From: Cellvibrio sp. PSBB006
Lineage (GTDB): Bacteria > Pseudomonadota > Gammaproteobacteria > Pseudomonadales > Cellvibrionaceae
Length of the DNA: 64,000 nucleotides
Direction of reading: 5' to 3'
NCBI RefSeq assembly: GCF_002162135.1
Contig: NZ_CP021382.1
Location: forward strand, 3,160,001 to 3,224,000
The translations under genes were made by a program, and so were the position numbers. The notes under the pieces are model-generated. The model had not been told where the DNA came from. It ran no database searches and saw only the letters and a list, made by a program, of their open reading frames with translations. Shown here one piece after another: positions 44,558 to 55,153 of this stretch. Each line of letters opens with the position of its first letter. Position 1 is the first letter of the stretch.

Positions 44558-47047
44558 TCAGGGATGGTTGGCCTGCTGTTTCGCCAACGCATCCGCCGCC
44601 AGTGCCAGGAACATATAATTCGTTGCTCCGCCACCCATGACATATTCCGTTTGTTGCCAGAAAAATGGCCAGACTTTCAGCTCAGGTAAATCCGGACGAA
44701 TTAATGCCGTTCCGGAAATCACACCACCGGGGATATAAGACCAGTCGGCGCGATTAACACCGTAAGCAACAATTGCCGAATTAGCGCCGACACCCGATGC
44801 AAAAGACTGGGTATTTTCGCCAGGGTGTACACCCAACACAAAATTTAACGCGTTGAGATAAAAGTCGGCGCTGGTGTGTTCCGGCCAGGCTTTGTTGAAG
44901 AAATATTGTTTAACACCAAAGTCCTGAATGGTCCAACCGGCGCCCCAGATATTGGGCTTGTAAGGCACGCCGTAGGGCGATTCCGTTTTTGCTGCCGCAC
45001 GCAAGGCTTGTTGATGCTGCGCAACGGCGTCAGACACAGCGTCAACAAACGCAGGATTGTTGATCTTGTCCATGACGCGCCCGATCGTCCAGCCGGTGTC
45101 GGCAATGTTATTGACAACATCCGCTTGCATTGCGATCAAGGCATCACGGTATTGCTGATCATTGGTGGATAAAATCAACTCCGCCAACACAAACGCTTTT
45201 ACCGCAACGTCATCGCTGCGTGCAAACGCATCGCGATAAAGTGCTTGCGCTACGCTCAGTGATTCTTTCGCTATATCAGGATTGTATTGACGCAAGACTC
45301 GCGCGGCGGCGGCCAATCCGGCGGCAACATCGAGCTCGCGATCGGGGTTGTCCTCGGTAAAAACCCAGCGGTCATCGGGTGTACCCGACTTACCGTTTTT
45401 GATTTCACCGGGTTTGAGATTCGCATCGTAATCAAAATTATCAGTTTGCACCGAAGCATCGCCCAACAACACATATTGGCGAATGGTCGGCACAATAATT
45501 CCGCGATACAAACGGCCCATGGCACGATAGCCGCCGAGGATACTCAGCAAGCCGTGTTCAACTTGTTGCAACGCATCGTTCTTGCCATCGGGCACGTGAA
45601 TCTCAACCAGACGTTTTTCCTGGTCGATTAAGGTCGCGTCATAATCCAGACCAAATTCTTCTACCATCATCGCCAGCAGCCAGACCGTCCCGATTTGCGA
45701 TTCTACCCGCAGGTCGTAATCACCCGCATCGTGCCAGCCACCCACATTCAAGCCGGGCACGCGCTCGCCGGGTTTAAATGTCGTCAAGGTTGAAGGGCCG
45801 GAGATATAGCCATCAATATGGTTAAAATTTACCGGTGCCATGATGGCGTCATCGAGATGATCAAGCCCGTGCCACACACGGTATTTCTCATTCACGCGCA
45901 TATGACACATTTGCACGGGCAAAAAATATTCCAGTGTGGGTTGCCAGGCGTGGCGATCAAACACATCATCACCGATTTTAAATGCGTGGGAGGTTTGATC
46001 GCGGTAACTCACCACGTACATCCCCGGCTCTGTCACGTCGGAAAAGTCGTAGGTGAGGTAGTGGTAACGTAAAAATTTACCCCAGGCTTCCGGCTTGCCA
46101 CGCTGTACAACTTTTTTTCCGTCCTCTGTTAACCGAAACAACGTCACACGATCTGCTTTGGTATCGGCAGCATCTTGCTCTATCACGACTTTTTTGGATT
46201 GTTGTGCGCTGTAACCCAATTGTGAAACCTGAATGACAGGTGCGTAACGCCAGTTCTTTATAACATTGGGCGTAACAACCCATTCAATAGCATTTTTCGT
46301 TGCGCCTTCCGGCACTTCGCTGCGCAGGATGTACCAACCATTATTGTGATTGGCACGACCATCCCACAATTCCAGTGCACCGCCCCGTTTTACTTCCACT
46401 TGCATTCGCTGTTGATCCTGATCAGGCGCGAGCGTAAATTTTTTGCCTACCGCCAAAGGCGCCGTAAGCACTTCACCATGATGATGAACCAGAGGTCCAT
46501 TGGGTTGCTGCGGGAAGATGCCGGACTGCTCGTCCATCAAGAAAGACTTGCCAAATAAATGACCGGGGAATAATTCAAAATTAAAACCTACTTTACCGAT
46601 CCACTCTTTGGGCAAAGGTTTATCCAGATCTACAGATATCTTGAAACTGTTGCCGTCCAGCGCTGTTACATGGACCTGATAAGAAAATTGCAAATCCGGA
46701 TATAAAATCGGGTTAAAACCTTTGCGATCTTTGTCCGGGTCCGGGTAAGCAAGCGTCTGGGAAATACGCTGCGCTTCTTTATCCACGACCGCATCACCGA
46801 CACCGCGCGGCACTGGAGACCATTGCCCCGGTGAAGCCTCAAGACGCAAATCACCGTTAGCAGCAACACGTGAGCCGTGTTGAATAACAGTGACGCCGGT
46901 CTGGTGACCATCAGGATAAATATCGGCAAATACGGTGACGTTTAAACCCTGGGTAGCAAAGTAACCTTGATCGTTAATTTTCAGATTAGGCTTGGCCTGC
47001 GCTACGGCAGCCAAGGCAAAACAAAGTGAGAATATGATTAAGCGCAT
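44558..47047 (-). CDS. Glycoside hydrolase family 9 enzyme with N-terminal Ig-like domain
   Basis: From ATG at 47047 (GAGGAG ribosome site) the product is 829 residues. It has a signal peptide (MRLIIFSLCFALAAVAQA), an unassigned beta-rich domain (about 20-280), a CelD_N-type Ig domain (APVIQVSQLGYSAQQSKKV) and a GH9 catalytic domain. Seen there are GGWHDAGDYD with the catalytic Asp, NFVLGVHPGENTQSFASG and the Glu of TEYVMGGG. GH9 enzymes are inverting endoglucanases or related exo-acting beta-glycosidases. No cellulose-binding domain is present. It likely works in the periplasm or at the surface on oligosaccharides taken up by the TonB receptor. The 47048-47294 spacer has 10-bp inverted arms (47159-47168 and 47259-47268). 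Confidence 0.9.
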   Translation of the reverse strand: MRLIIFSLCFALAAVAQAKPNLKINDQGYFATQGLNVTVFADIYPDGHQTGVTVIQHGSRVAANGDLRLEASPGQWSPVPRGVGDAVVDKEAQRISQTLAYPDPDKDRKGFNPILYPDLQFSYQVHVTALDGNSFKISVDLDKPLPKEWIGKVGFNFELFPGHLFGKSFLMDEQSGIFPQQPNGPLVHHHGEVLTAPLAVGKKFTLAPDQDQQRMQVEVKRGGALELWDGRANHNNGWYILRSEVPEGATKNAIEWVVTPNVIKNWRYAPVIQVSQLGYSAQQSKKVVIEQDAADTKADRVTLFRLTEDGKKVVQRGKPEAWGKFLRYHYLTYDFSDVTEPGMYVVSYRDQTSHAFKIGDDVFDRHAWQPTLEYFLPVQMCHMRVNEKYRVWHGLDHLDDAIMAPVNFNHIDGYISGPSTLTTFKPGERVPGLNVGGWHDAGDYDLRVESQIGTVWLLAMMVEEFGLDYDATLIDQEKRLVEIHVPDGKNDALQQVEHGLLSILGGYRAMGRLYRGIIVPTIRQYVLLGDASVQTDNFDYDANLKPGEIKNGKSGTPDDRWVFTEDNPDRELDVAAGLAAAARVLRQYNPDIAKESLSVAQALYRDAFARSDDVAVKAFVLAELILSTNDQQYRDALIAMQADVVNNIADTGWTIGRVMDKINNPAFVDAVSDAVAQHQQALRAAAKTESPYGVPYKPNIWGAGWTIQDFGVKQYFFNKAWPEHTSADFYLNALNFVLGVHPGENTQSFASGVGANSAIVAYGVNRADWSYIPGGVISGTALIRPDLPELKVWPFFWQQTEYVMGGGATNYMFLALAADALAKQQANHP

Positions 47048-47294
47048 GTCGTTCTCCTCGCCTGTTATGCCGGCATAATGACGAACTGCATCGCCAATAA
47101 CACCGGTCAGGTATGAATTATGATTATTGTTCCGCTTGCATAAATGAGCACCCAAGCGGCGCCAGCATAAACCCCGATGCAGCTATTTGAATCGCTCTAT
47201 TTTGTGGAGAAATGTTAAATACTGTTAAACAACTGCTGATTATTTTTATTGATACATAATGCTGGCGCAGATCGAGCAAATCTCCGAGGAAATA

Positions 47295-49010
47295 TTATTC
47301 AGCAACCTGACAACGATTACGCCCGCTAGCCTTGGCGGCGTAAAGTGCGCGATCGGCACGGGCAAAAACGCTTTCCGTTGTGTCCCCCGCACGAAATTCA
47401 GTGATCCCCATGGATAGAGTGATAGCGAGGGGTTCATCTTTATAGTTAAACGCGGTGTTCGCTATCGCCGCGCGAATTTTTTCCAACACCGCCACGGCTT
47501 TTTCAAGCGGCGTTTCAGGTAAAATCACAACAAACTCTTCACCGCCATATCGACCAAAAAAATCAACTTCACGCAATCGTTTTGCAATAGAACGGCTGAT
47601 GACTTTCAATACCCGATCACCTGCCTGGTGACCAAAGTTGTCATTAATTTTTTTGAAGTGATCGAGATCGCATACCGCCAGCGTTAACGGGTGGTTGTAG
47701 CGCTGCCAACGCTGCCACTCTGCCTCTACACGTTCGTTGTAGGCTTCCCGGTTAGGCAATTCTGTTAATGGATCATGCAACGCTTTATAACGATGTTTTT
47801 CCATCGCGTTGCGGTTTCGCTCGGCATCTTCCTCCATGGCTTTGACCTTTTCCGCCAGCGTCTGTAATTGGCCGGTCAATAGGTGCTGCTCCTGCTCGCT
47901 CTGATGGAAATTGTCCAGCGCCTGACGAATATTGCCGAGCTGCGAGGTAACTTGTGCTTTTAATTGGTTCAGGTCTGTCGCTGTCTCCACATGGGTTTCC
48001 AGATTGGCGACTTGTTGCATCATCGAATCCTGCAAGCTGCGGGTTACCTCGCGCCGTTCCGCATGGTGCTGGGCGGCACCACCCAACACGCGATAGATAT
48101 CGGCCAGTTCCTGATTAACATTGTTGAGATAGGTAGCAAATGCCTGATTGGCCGCGAGGTAGGCTTCAACTACCAGATCGCGCACATGCTCCAATGTTGA
48201 TATCAAATTATCAGAGGAAAGGCCCTGCGTCAGTCGCTGGCGAATAATGTCAACATCCGAGGCAATCGTTTCCGGTACGTCAACCTTGTCAAGCATGTCA
48301 CTTAACACCTGGCTAACATTGGTAACAATTGTTTGCTGGGACGATGCAGGAGAAATCACTTCGTGATTATCCGGCATATGATGAAGTGATCTGTTTTCCG
48401 TAACCAGAGATTCCGCAGCAGTAAAATTTTCGGAACCTTGGTTTTCTGAACCTTGTTTTTCGGAGCCTTGGGAAGCATCGACTGTTGGCGAGGTACCGAA
48501 CAGTTTTTGCAGAATACCGGTTGGTGGTTGCTGTAGCTCGATAAAAACGCGTTGTTGTAGATGAGCCAGTTGTTCTAACAGCACAGGATATAAACGAATT
48601 TTTTCACTGCGCTTGGGTAATTGTGACAGGTAATTTCCGATATCTTTTTTTAATCCCCGCGAGAGCTGTCGATCATGGAACGGCCGCAGAATATCAGCCA
48701 GTGCCTGATACATGTGCTGCCCGGTTGCTTCTCGCTGCCGCTCAAATGCAACCACGGCCTGATCGAGTTGATCAAACAGTTGCTGGAGATCCCCGGTATC
48801 GAGTGAAACATCTTTGCGCAGGGCGTGACGCAGCTTGTCCAACGCCGTATCGAGAGAATCATGGTGCCCATCCGCCGACACACTGAGACGCACCAGTGCG
48901 CGCCTCAGGAGTTCCCGCTGCTGCTCTATTGCTTCCTGGGTATCCAGAGCATCGAGATATTTGTCACGCCAGTTCGTGTGATGAGCGGTATCGTCCGGGC
49001 GATCTACCAT
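47295..49010 (-). CDS. Soluble diguanylate cyclase with long N-terminal region
   Basis: The 571-residue protein has a C-terminal GGDEF domain with active-site GGEEF (in GRYGGEEFVVILPE) and CDLDHFKKINDNFGHQAGD, so cyclic-di-GMP synthesis is expected. The N-terminal 400 residues are helical (two regions of about 150 residues) with a coiled coil before the GGDEF. They are joined by a low-complexity linker with a GSE(N/K)QGSEN repeat at about 185-200. No membrane segment is seen, so it is cytoplasmic. The N-terminal part is not recognised; it may sense a protein partner or serve in oligomerisation. Confidence 0.86.
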   Translation of the reverse strand: MVDRPDDTAHHTNWRDKYLDALDTQEAIEQQRELLRRALVRLSVSADGHHDSLDTALDKLRHALRKDVSLDTGDLQQLFDQLDQAVVAFERQREATGQHMYQALADILRPFHDRQLSRGLKKDIGNYLSQLPKRSEKIRLYPVLLEQLAHLQQRVFIELQQPPTGILQKLFGTSPTVDASQGSEKQGSENQGSENFTAAESLVTENRSLHHMPDNHEVISPASSQQTIVTNVSQVLSDMLDKVDVPETIASDVDIIRQRLTQGLSSDNLISTLEHVRDLVVEAYLAANQAFATYLNNVNQELADIYRVLGGAAQHHAERREVTRSLQDSMMQQVANLETHVETATDLNQLKAQVTSQLGNIRQALDNFHQSEQEQHLLTGQLQTLAEKVKAMEEDAERNRNAMEKHRYKALHDPLTELPNREAYNERVEAEWQRWQRYNHPLTLAVCDLDHFKKINDNFGHQAGDRVLKVISRSIAKRLREVDFFGRYGGEEFVVILPETPLEKAVAVLEKIRAAIANTAFNYKDEPLAITLSMGITEFRAGDTTESVFARADRALYAAKASGRNRCQVAE

Positions 49011-49155
49011 GATAAAGCCTGTTCAGTCGTTTTATGTGCCTATGATTATAGACACACTTCACCAGAACACGCTTGCCAGAAACGAAACTGCCCGCCAGCA
49101 CCTGCGCATGGAAGCAACAGGCACTGGCGGGCAGGCGATTATTGTTAAATTGTAC

Positions 49156-49788
49156 CTAGAGAGCAGCGCGCTCTTTTTCGATAAGGAAATCAGCTACTTT
49201 CAACATCTCAGCTTGTCCACTCAACTTGGAACTGCTGATGCGATACTTGCCGTTGACGATGATCTCCGGTGTGCCAGTGATTCCGTAGCCCCGCGCACGT
49301 GCGTCAGCCTGCTTTACCTGACTGGTCACGCCGAAAGAATTAAAGGTCTTCAGTACGGCGGCTTTATCTGTACCGTAGCCAGATAGAAATTCAGCCCACT
49401 GATCCGGGGTATTGAAGTTTTTACGCTCAAGGTGAATTGCGTTGAAGATAGCCATATGTGCTTTGTCTTCAATGCCCAATGCTTTAATGGTGTAAAAGGC
49501 GCGTGCCAGATTTTCCATTTGCGAATTCCAGATTGCGTGAGTTTGTACTACTACCACGTCGTCCGGTTGTTGCTTTTTCCAGGCTTGCAAGGCAGGTTCG
49601 AAATTGAAGCAGTGCCCGCAGTGGTAGGAAAATACTTCAGCAACTTCAATCTTCTTCGGGTCAACGGTTCTTACCGGTTGATCCAGCACGATGTAATGTT
49701 CGCCGGCAACATATGCCTGTTTGGATGATTGTTCAGCACAAGCTGCAAGAGAGAGGAAAACGGCAAAAAGGGCCACCAAAAAACGCAT
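49156..49788 (-). CDS. dsbA: DsbA-type thiol:disulfide oxidoreductase
   Basis: The 210-residue protein has a signal peptide, then a thioredoxin-fold core with active site YHCGHC, the helical insert, and the cis-proline loop TGTPEI. It introduces disulfides in periplasmic proteins. Two details stand out: CGHC replaces the CPHC of E. coli DsbA, and the signal peptide ends in LSLAACAEQ, which reads as a lipobox. If lipidated, the protein would be membrane-anchored. The gene order with cytochrome c4, engB and polA resembles Pseudomonas. Confidence 0.88.
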   Translation of the reverse strand: MRFLVALFAVFLSLAACAEQSSKQAYVAGEHYIVLDQPVRTVDPKKIEVAEVFSYHCGHCFNFEPALQAWKKQQPDDVVVVQTHAIWNSQMENLARAFYTIKALGIEDKAHMAIFNAIHLERKNFNTPDQWAEFLSGYGTDKAAVLKTFNSFGVTSQVKQADARARGYGITGTPEIIVNGKYRISSSKLSGQAEMLKVADFLIEKERAAL

Positions 49789-49947
49789 AGGATTTACTCC
49801 GTTGTTATCGAATAGAGTTAAATGTACGCTGCCGCACGCACTATAGAACCGGGAAGGTTATTCAAGTTCCACTAGCAAAAGCAAGCCATGGGCCAGATTC
49901 CATGACGTAAAAAACTGAAAAGTTAACGAAACCAGACTGCCGATAGT

Positions 49948-49973
49948 AAAAAAGGCGACCTGAGTCGCCTTTT
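49948..49973. terminator. Bidirectional terminator below the cytochrome c4 gene
   Basis: GGCGAC-CTGA-GTCGCC, flanked by A residues on the left and T residues on the right, works in both directions. It lies 26 bp past the cytochrome c4 stop on the minus strand. Confidence 0.9.
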
Positions 49974-49998
49974 AATTTCTGATTCACGCTGCTATCAA

Positions 49999-50682
49999 TT
50001 AATTAAGCCCGCCTACAAAATTGGCCACAGCTTTGATTTCAGCATCACTCATCTTTTCTGCCACCAAGCGCATGATCATCTGATCACCATCATTGGTGCG
50101 GTTGCCGCTACGAAATGCCTGCAACTGCTTCTCAACATACTCGGGGTATTGGCCGCTTAAGCGAGGAAAGCCTGCCGGTGCATTGCCATGACCATCCGGC
50201 GCGTGGCAGCCGGTACAAGCCGGTACGCCATTGGCCAGATTACCCGCGCGATAAATCCGCTCGCCCAGATCCAGGCCATCAACCATAACACCTGAATTCA
50301 CTTTTACTTGTAAATCTTTTGCGCCGCTCAATTGAATAGTCTGACTGGCAAAATAAACAGCAATGTCTTGCAGATCCTGATCACTCAGGTTGCTCAACAT
50401 ACCCGTCATTTCGGGCACGGCACGACCCGTGGTTGGCTTTTTAGCAGCGTCTTTCTCAAGATCCCAAGCCTGGATATCCTGCAGTTGTTTATGCAGATAT
50501 CTCTCACCCAAACCAGCAAGTTTGGGGAAGGTCGGCAGAGGGCTGTTGCCATCAGAACCATGACAAGCGGCACAAACCGCTACTTTATCTGCACCCGCTT
50601 TGGCATCACCGGCGGCGAATGCGCCTTGCGCAATGGCCATCAATCCCAGCGAAAAAAGTGCATGCTTCAGTAAATTTTTCAT
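49999..50682 (-). CDS. cc4: Di-heme cytochrome c4
   Basis: The 227-residue protein has a signal peptide ending AFA, then two class I cytochrome c domains. The CXXCH heme sites are CAACH (about 35-39) and CTGCH (about 157-161), with methionine ligands later in each half. Cytochrome c4 is a periplasmic electron carrier to terminal oxidases such as cbb3. Its position next to engB and dsbA is the same as in Pseudomonas. It diverges from engB. Confidence 0.92.
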   Translation of the reverse strand: MKNLLKHALFSLGLMAIAQGAFAAGDAKAGADKVAVCAACHGSDGNSPLPTFPKLAGLGERYLHKQLQDIQAWDLEKDAAKKPTTGRAVPEMTGMLSNLSDQDLQDIAVYFASQTIQLSGAKDLQVKVNSGVMVDGLDLGERIYRAGNLANGVPACTGCHAPDGHGNAPAGFPRLSGQYPEYVEKQLQAFRSGNRTNDGDQMIMRLVAEKMSDAEIKAVANFVGGLN

Positions 50683-50860
50683 TGGCTAACCCGTTGTTCT
50701 GATTATGTTTCGTTACGATTACGACGATTTCTTCTGCGGCCTGATTGGCCTTGCCTGTTATGCTCAGGCTACAATTCCGCCCCCGATGCGGGAACGGCCA
50801 TATAGAAGCGGTTCGCATTATATACCAACCGTTTAATAACACACCATTTTGCAGGGCTTT

Positions 50861-51478
50861 ATGTGCAGTGACATTGTTTTTAGCAAGGCCTATTTCACCA
50901 AGAGTGCGCCCAGTCTGCGCGAATGCCCGCCGGAAACCGGCGTAGAAGTTGCCTTTGCCGGTCGCTCCAACGCCGGAAAGTCCAGCGCAATCAATGCGTT
51001 GACTAACACTAAACTGGCGCGGACCAGTAAGACTCCGGGACGCACCCAGCTGATCAATTTCTTCAATCTTTCAGACACACAGCGACTCGTGGACCTACCC
51101 GGCTACGGTTATGCCAAGGTATCGCGCCATATGAAGGAAGAATGGCAGCGTCACCTGTCGGAGTATCTGCAAAAACGCCAATGTCTGCGTGGCCTCATAC
51201 TCCTGATGGACATCCGTCACCCTTTACAGGAATTTGATTCGACCATGATTCGCTGGGCCATCAATGCAGATATGCCGGTCCATATCCTGCTCACCAAAGC
51301 CGATAAACTGAATCGCGGGCCGGCCAATAATGTGCGCCAGGCCGTCATCAAGGAATTAAAAGCCGCAGGAATAGCCGAGCGTATCAGTGTGCAGTGCTTT
51401 TCTGCGTTGAAGCGCAGCGGTATCGAGGAACTGCAAGCCCAATTACAAGCCTGGCTGACCCTGGAAACTCCTCAGTAA
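50861..51478 (+). CDS. engB: Ribosome biogenesis GTPase EngB (YihA/YsxC)
   Basis: From ATG at 50861 (AGGG 5 bases upstream) the product is 205 residues. Visible G motifs are G1 [10 protein letters not shown]2 TPGRTQ, G3 DLPGYG, G4 TKAD and G5 SALK. EngB is essential for large ribosomal subunit assembly in many bacteria. An in-frame TTG at 50849 is less likely. It diverges from cytochrome c4 and converges, over a long structured spacer, with polA. Confidence 0.95.
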   Translation: MCSDIVFSKAYFTKSAPSLRECPPETGVEVAFAGRSNAGKSSAINALTNTKLARTSKTPGRTQLINFFNLSDTQRLVDLPGYGYAKVSRHMKEEWQRHLSEYLQKRQCLRGLILLMDIRHPLQEFDSTMIRWAINADMPVHILLTKADKLNRGPANNVRQAVIKELKAAGIAERISVQCFSALKRSGIEELQAQLQAWLTLETPQ

Positions 51479-51512
51479 CACACCCGTTTCGCTCAAATTT
51501 GAGGCAAAAAAA

Positions 51513-51574
51513 TCCGGTGATTCAAGAGGAAGATCACCGGAGTAAAGGACTGACACCCTTGGGGTGATGTCAGT
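51513..51574 (+). other. Two tandem hairpins downstream of engB
   Basis: TCCGGTGAT/ATCACCGGA (51513-51521 with 51533-51541) and ACTGACA/TGTCAGT (51549-51555 with 51568-51574, with CACCC/GGGTG inside) form adjacent stem-loops 35 bp after the engB stop. No T run follows either, so they are not classical terminators. They may be a 3' UTR structure or part of an RNA gene. Confidence 0.4.
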
Positions 51575-51736
51575 TGAAGCGGTTACAGAAGCTATGGGGA
51601 GTAGCCACTACTTGCGTTCAGAATTTACGACCGACGGCCGGATAATTAAGTTCAACGGTAATAAAACTTTTTACTTGCTACGTGCCGATGTCGACACTTC
51701 TGCCAATTTTCAAAGCAAATGACCGAATTTCGGGGC

Positions 51737-51850
51737 AAAAAAAAACCCCGATTTATCATCGGGGTTGCTTCGCTTGATACTTAGAAGGCTTAGCTGGCTT
51801 AAAAAGCCAATCAGGGGGAGGAGTTAGCTCATGAACATAAAACACACATT
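51737..51850 (-). ncRNA. Candidate small RNA in the Spot 42/ErsA position
   Basis: Downstream of polA and on its strand lies a C-rich single-stranded stretch CTCCTCCCCCTGA (51811-51823), a small hairpin GGCTT-TTT-AAGCC (51796-51808) and a strong terminator CCCCGAT-gataa-ATCGGGG with nine T residues (51737-51764). E. coli Spot 42 and Pseudomonas ErsA are encoded in the same polA-engB gap. The C-rich stretch could pair with Shine-Dalgarno sequences. The 5' end at about 51850 is a guess; no clear promoter boxes are identified, so a processed polA 3' UTR is an alternative. Confidence 0.5.
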
Positions 51851-51934
51851 TCTATGACCTACCGCCGTTTTAATAAGTTCACTCCCACTGACAAAATTTT
51901 TCTGACGACTCGGTCAGAACTTCATAAAAGCGAA

Positions 51935-54724
51935 TTAATGCGCCTCATCCCAGTTGTTTCCCACCCCCACCTCAACTAACAGCGGCACTTTCAGGGATGC
52001 GGCAGAAGACATGTGTTGTTTCAGGGATTTGCTCACCGTCTCGACCTGATTCTCCGCGACTTCCAGCACCAGTTCGTCATGCACCTGCATGATCATTCGC
52101 GCGTCCAGCTGGCTTTCAGACAGCCAGTTATCAACGTTAATCATCGCAGTCTTGATGATATCCGCCGCCGTTCCCTGCATAGGTGCATTGATCGCTGTGC
52201 GCTCTGCGGCCAGCTGTAGATTTTTATTGCGCGCATTGATATCCGGCAGATAGAGCCGCCGACCAAACAGGGTTTCCACATACCCCTGTTCATGAGCCAG
52301 CGCGCGCGTTTCGTTCATATAACGTTGAACACCCGGATAGCGTTCAAAGTAGCGATCAATATATTGTTGTGCTTCATTGCGCCCCAGGTGCAACTGCTTG
52401 GCGAGGCCGAATGCCGACATACCGTATATCAAACCGAAGTTGATGGCTTTGGCACTACGGCGCATTTCCGGCGTTACCTGATCAAGGTCGACACCAAACA
52501 CTTCGGCCGCCGTGGCGCGATGCACGTCCAGCTCATGTTCGAATGCATTCAGCAAACCGGCATCTTCTGACAGGTGGGCCATAATACGCAGCTCAATTTG
52601 CGAATAGTCCGCTGCCACGATTTTGTAGCCTGTTGGCGCTATAAATGCCTGACGAATCCGACGGCCTTCCTCGTTGCGAATCGGGATGTTTTGCAGATTC
52701 GGATCTGTCGAGGAGAGTCTCCCGGTAGCGGCTACTGCCTGATGATATGACGTATGGATTCGCTTGGTTTCCGGATTGATCATCAACGGCAATTTATCGG
52801 TGTAGGTGGACTTAAGCTTCGCCAGCATACGGTACTCCATAAGCACCTTGGGCAAAGGATAGTCTAACGCCAACTCTTGCAACACCTCTTCCGCTGTCGA
52901 GGGAGATCCGGTTGGGGTCTTTTTGATCACTGGCAGTTTTAGCTGATCAAACAGAATCGCGCCCAACTGTTTGGGTGACCCCAAATTAAATTCCTGCCCG
53001 GCGATATCGTAGGCCTTGCGCTCAAGTTCGACCATGCGCTCACCCAACTCGATACTTTGTTGACCAAGCAACCTGGCGTCCACCAGAGCACCATTGCGTT
53101 CAATAGCTGACAGCACCGGTAACAGCGGCATTTCAATGTCGGTGAATACACGTTTTAGCGAAGCAATTGCTTCCAGCTCCGGCCAAAGCCGCTGGTGCAA
53201 GCGCAAGGTGATATCAGCATCTTCCGCGGCATAAGGCGCAGCGTCTTCTACCTTGATCTGGTTGAAGGTAAGTTGCTTCGATCCTTTTCCGGCAATCTCC
53301 TCAAAGAGAATCGTGGTGTGACCAAGGTATTTTTGGGCGAGGTCATCCATGTTATGCCTACTGCCAATGGAATTCAGCACATACGATTCCAGCATCGTGT
53401 CATAGGCAATACCCGCCAACCTGACATCGTGATTTAACAAAACACTGCGGTCATATTTCAGGTTTTGTCCGACCTTTTGTTTGTTGGCGTCTTCCAGTAA
53501 AGGGTTGAGCGCCTGCAATACATCGTTAAGATCCAACTGGGTCGGTGCGCCCATATAATCGTGGCCGCAAGGCACGTAAGCGGCTTCACCCGGCGCAACA
53601 GCAAAGGAAACACCGACAATCCTGGCTTGCATGGCATCAAGGCTGGTGGTTTCTGTATCAAATGCAAAAAGCTCAGCCTTTGCCAAACGATCAATCCACT
53701 GCCCAAGGGCGGCTTTATCGACAATCGTTTCATAATTGACTTCAATCGGCACAACAGTTTCAACGTGTGGCGCCACATCGGGCTCATTGAGTGTTGAACC
53801 TGAAGCCTGAAATAAATCTGTTGTCGGCGCTACACTGGCATCGCTGAGTTCCGCGACCCAGCTTTTAAATTCCAGATCCGCAAATAAAGCGAGCAAACGT
53901 TGATTATCCGGCTGGCCGATATGGATGGATTCCGGGGTTACCGCGAGAGGCACGTCCGTTTTGATTGTTGCGAGCTGATAGGAGAGGAAGGCCTGATCAC
54001 GATGCTCCTGTAGTTTTTCCGGCATTTTTTTTGCCCCGCGAAAATCCAGTTCGCGTACAGCTTCAAGGTTGGTATAAATCGCATCAAGTCCGCCCAAACC
54101 CTGAATCAGGCCCAGTGCGGTTTTCTCCCCCACTCCCGGCACGCCGGGAATGTTGTCAACCTTATCGCCCATCAGCGCCAGAAAGTCGATCATCAGTTCT
54201 GGCCCAAATCCATATTTTTCTTTCACGCCCGGCACATCGAGATAGCTGTCGGTCATGGTATTGACCAGATGAACATGCTCACAAACCAGCTGTGCCATGT
54301 CCTTATCACCTGTAGATATAATGACGGGACGAGATTTTTCCGCCGCCTGCCGCGCAAGGGTGCCAATCACATCGTCCGCTTCCACGCCCTCGACGACCAG
54401 CAGCGGTAAACCCATAGCGGTGACAATGTCGTGAATAGGTTGAACCTGGGGCCGAAGATCATCCGGCATCGGCGGTCGATTGGCTTTGTAAGCTGCAAAC
54501 AGTTCATCGCGAAACGTTTTACCTTTTGCATCGAAGACTACCGCGACGGGACTTTGGGGATAGTCCTTGCGCAAACGGCGCAACATATTGATAACGCCCT
54601 TAACCGCTCCCGTCGGCTGTCCTTTGGAGTTGGTCAGGGGTGGCAACGCGTGATACGCGCGATACAAATATGAAGAGCCGTCAACCAGCACCAGGGGTGC
54701 CGTGGGAAAATCATTCTGAGTCAT
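51935..54724 (-). CDS. polA: DNA polymerase I
   Basis: The 929-residue protein has all three Pol I domains: 5'-3' exonuclease ([35 protein letters not shown]), 3'-5' proofreading exonuclease ([11 protein letters not shown] with Asp-Glu ligands) and polymerase (motif [11 protein letters not shown], motif [21 protein letters not shown], motif [12 protein letters not shown]). It works in Okazaki fragment processing and repair. Length and motifs are standard. Confidence 0.98.
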   Translation of the reverse strand: MTQNDFPTAPLVLVDGSSYLYRAYHALPPLTNSKGQPTGAVKGVINMLRRLRKDYPQSPVAVVFDAKGKTFRDELFAAYKANRPPMPDDLRPQVQPIHDIVTAMGLPLLVVEGVEADDVIGTLARQAAEKSRPVIISTGDKDMAQLVCEHVHLVNTMTDSYLDVPGVKEKYGFGPELMIDFLALMGDKVDNIPGVPGVGEKTALGLIQGLGGLDAIYTNLEAVRELDFRGAKKMPEKLQEHRDQAFLSYQLATIKTDVPLAVTPESIHIGQPDNQRLLALFADLEFKSWVAELSDASVAPTTDLFQASGSTLNEPDVAPHVETVVPIEVNYETIVDKAALGQWIDRLAKAELFAFDTETTSLDAMQARIVGVSFAVAPGEAAYVPCGHDYMGAPTQLDLNDVLQALNPLLEDANKQKVGQNLKYDRSVLLNHDVRLAGIAYDTMLESYVLNSIGSRHNMDDLAQKYLGHTTILFEEIAGKGSKQLTFNQIKVEDAAPYAAEDADITLRLHQRLWPELEAIASLKRVFTDIEMPLLPVLSAIERNGALVDARLLGQQSIELGERMVELERKAYDIAGQEFNLGSPKQLGAILFDQLKLPVIKKTPTGSPSTAEEVLQELALDYPLPKVLMEYRMLAKLKSTYTDKLPLMINPETKRIHTSYHQAVAATGRLSSTDPNLQNIPIRNEEGRRIRQAFIAPTGYKIVAADYSQIELRIMAHLSEDAGLLNAFEHELDVHRATAAEVFGVDLDQVTPEMRRSAKAINFGLIYGMSAFGLAKQLHLGRNEAQQYIDRYFERYPGVQRYMNETRALAHEQGYVETLFGRRLYLPDINARNKNLQLAAERTAINAPMQGTAADIIKTAMINVDNWLSESQLDARMIMQVHDELVLEVAENQVETVSKSLKQHMSSAASLKVPLLVEVGVGNNWDEAH

Positions 54725-54930
54725 GAATCATCATTCTTTAGTATTCAAGAGGCATTCCGCCCTGAGTGGACAGGCATAAGCAGAGAAGGTCGCAGGATAC
54801 ACCAAAATAACCGACGGGTCGGCCCGCCCCCACCTTGTTACCCAAGCCAATTCTCATTCCGAAGCTTTCCTTCGACAAGCCAAACCCACCGAAACCATGT
54901 ATTCCCCTCCCAGATAAGCCCGCCATTAAG

Positions 54931-55090
54931 TGTTACCTTGTGTTACCTGACGCCAAAGTTGATTATCCACATGCATATATTCGTATAAGTATCGGTATTT
55001 ATTCACAAAACCATCATGGAAATTAAACTTTTCTGAAATACCACTAGCGCAAAATAATAAATGTGTTACCATGCGTAACATCAAGTAACA
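54931..55090. promoter_or_regulatory. Five TGTTAC/GTAACA hexamers upstream of the small exported protein
   Basis: TGTTACC occurs at 54931 and 54941 and again at 55064; its complement GTAACA occurs at 55075 and 55085. Copies within each pair are 10 bp apart, and the 55064/55075 pair forms a TGTTAC-CATGC-GTAACA palindrome. They lie before the gene at 55154, with an AT-rich possible -10 region at about 55050-55060. A cooperative regulator is inferred. The rest of the 54725-55153 gap shows no gene. Confidence 0.6.
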
Positions 55091-55153
55091 AACAAGGGGC
55101 TGACCGGAGACACCGGCACCTCACAGGCAAAACATCCCACGGAGGACGAAAAC

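Noticed and set aside
51814..51858. Plus-strand GGGGGAGGAG followed by ATG and a very short frame
   Set aside because: The frame has 8 codons; the purine-rich stretch is better explained as the complement of the C-rich stretch of the candidate sRNA.
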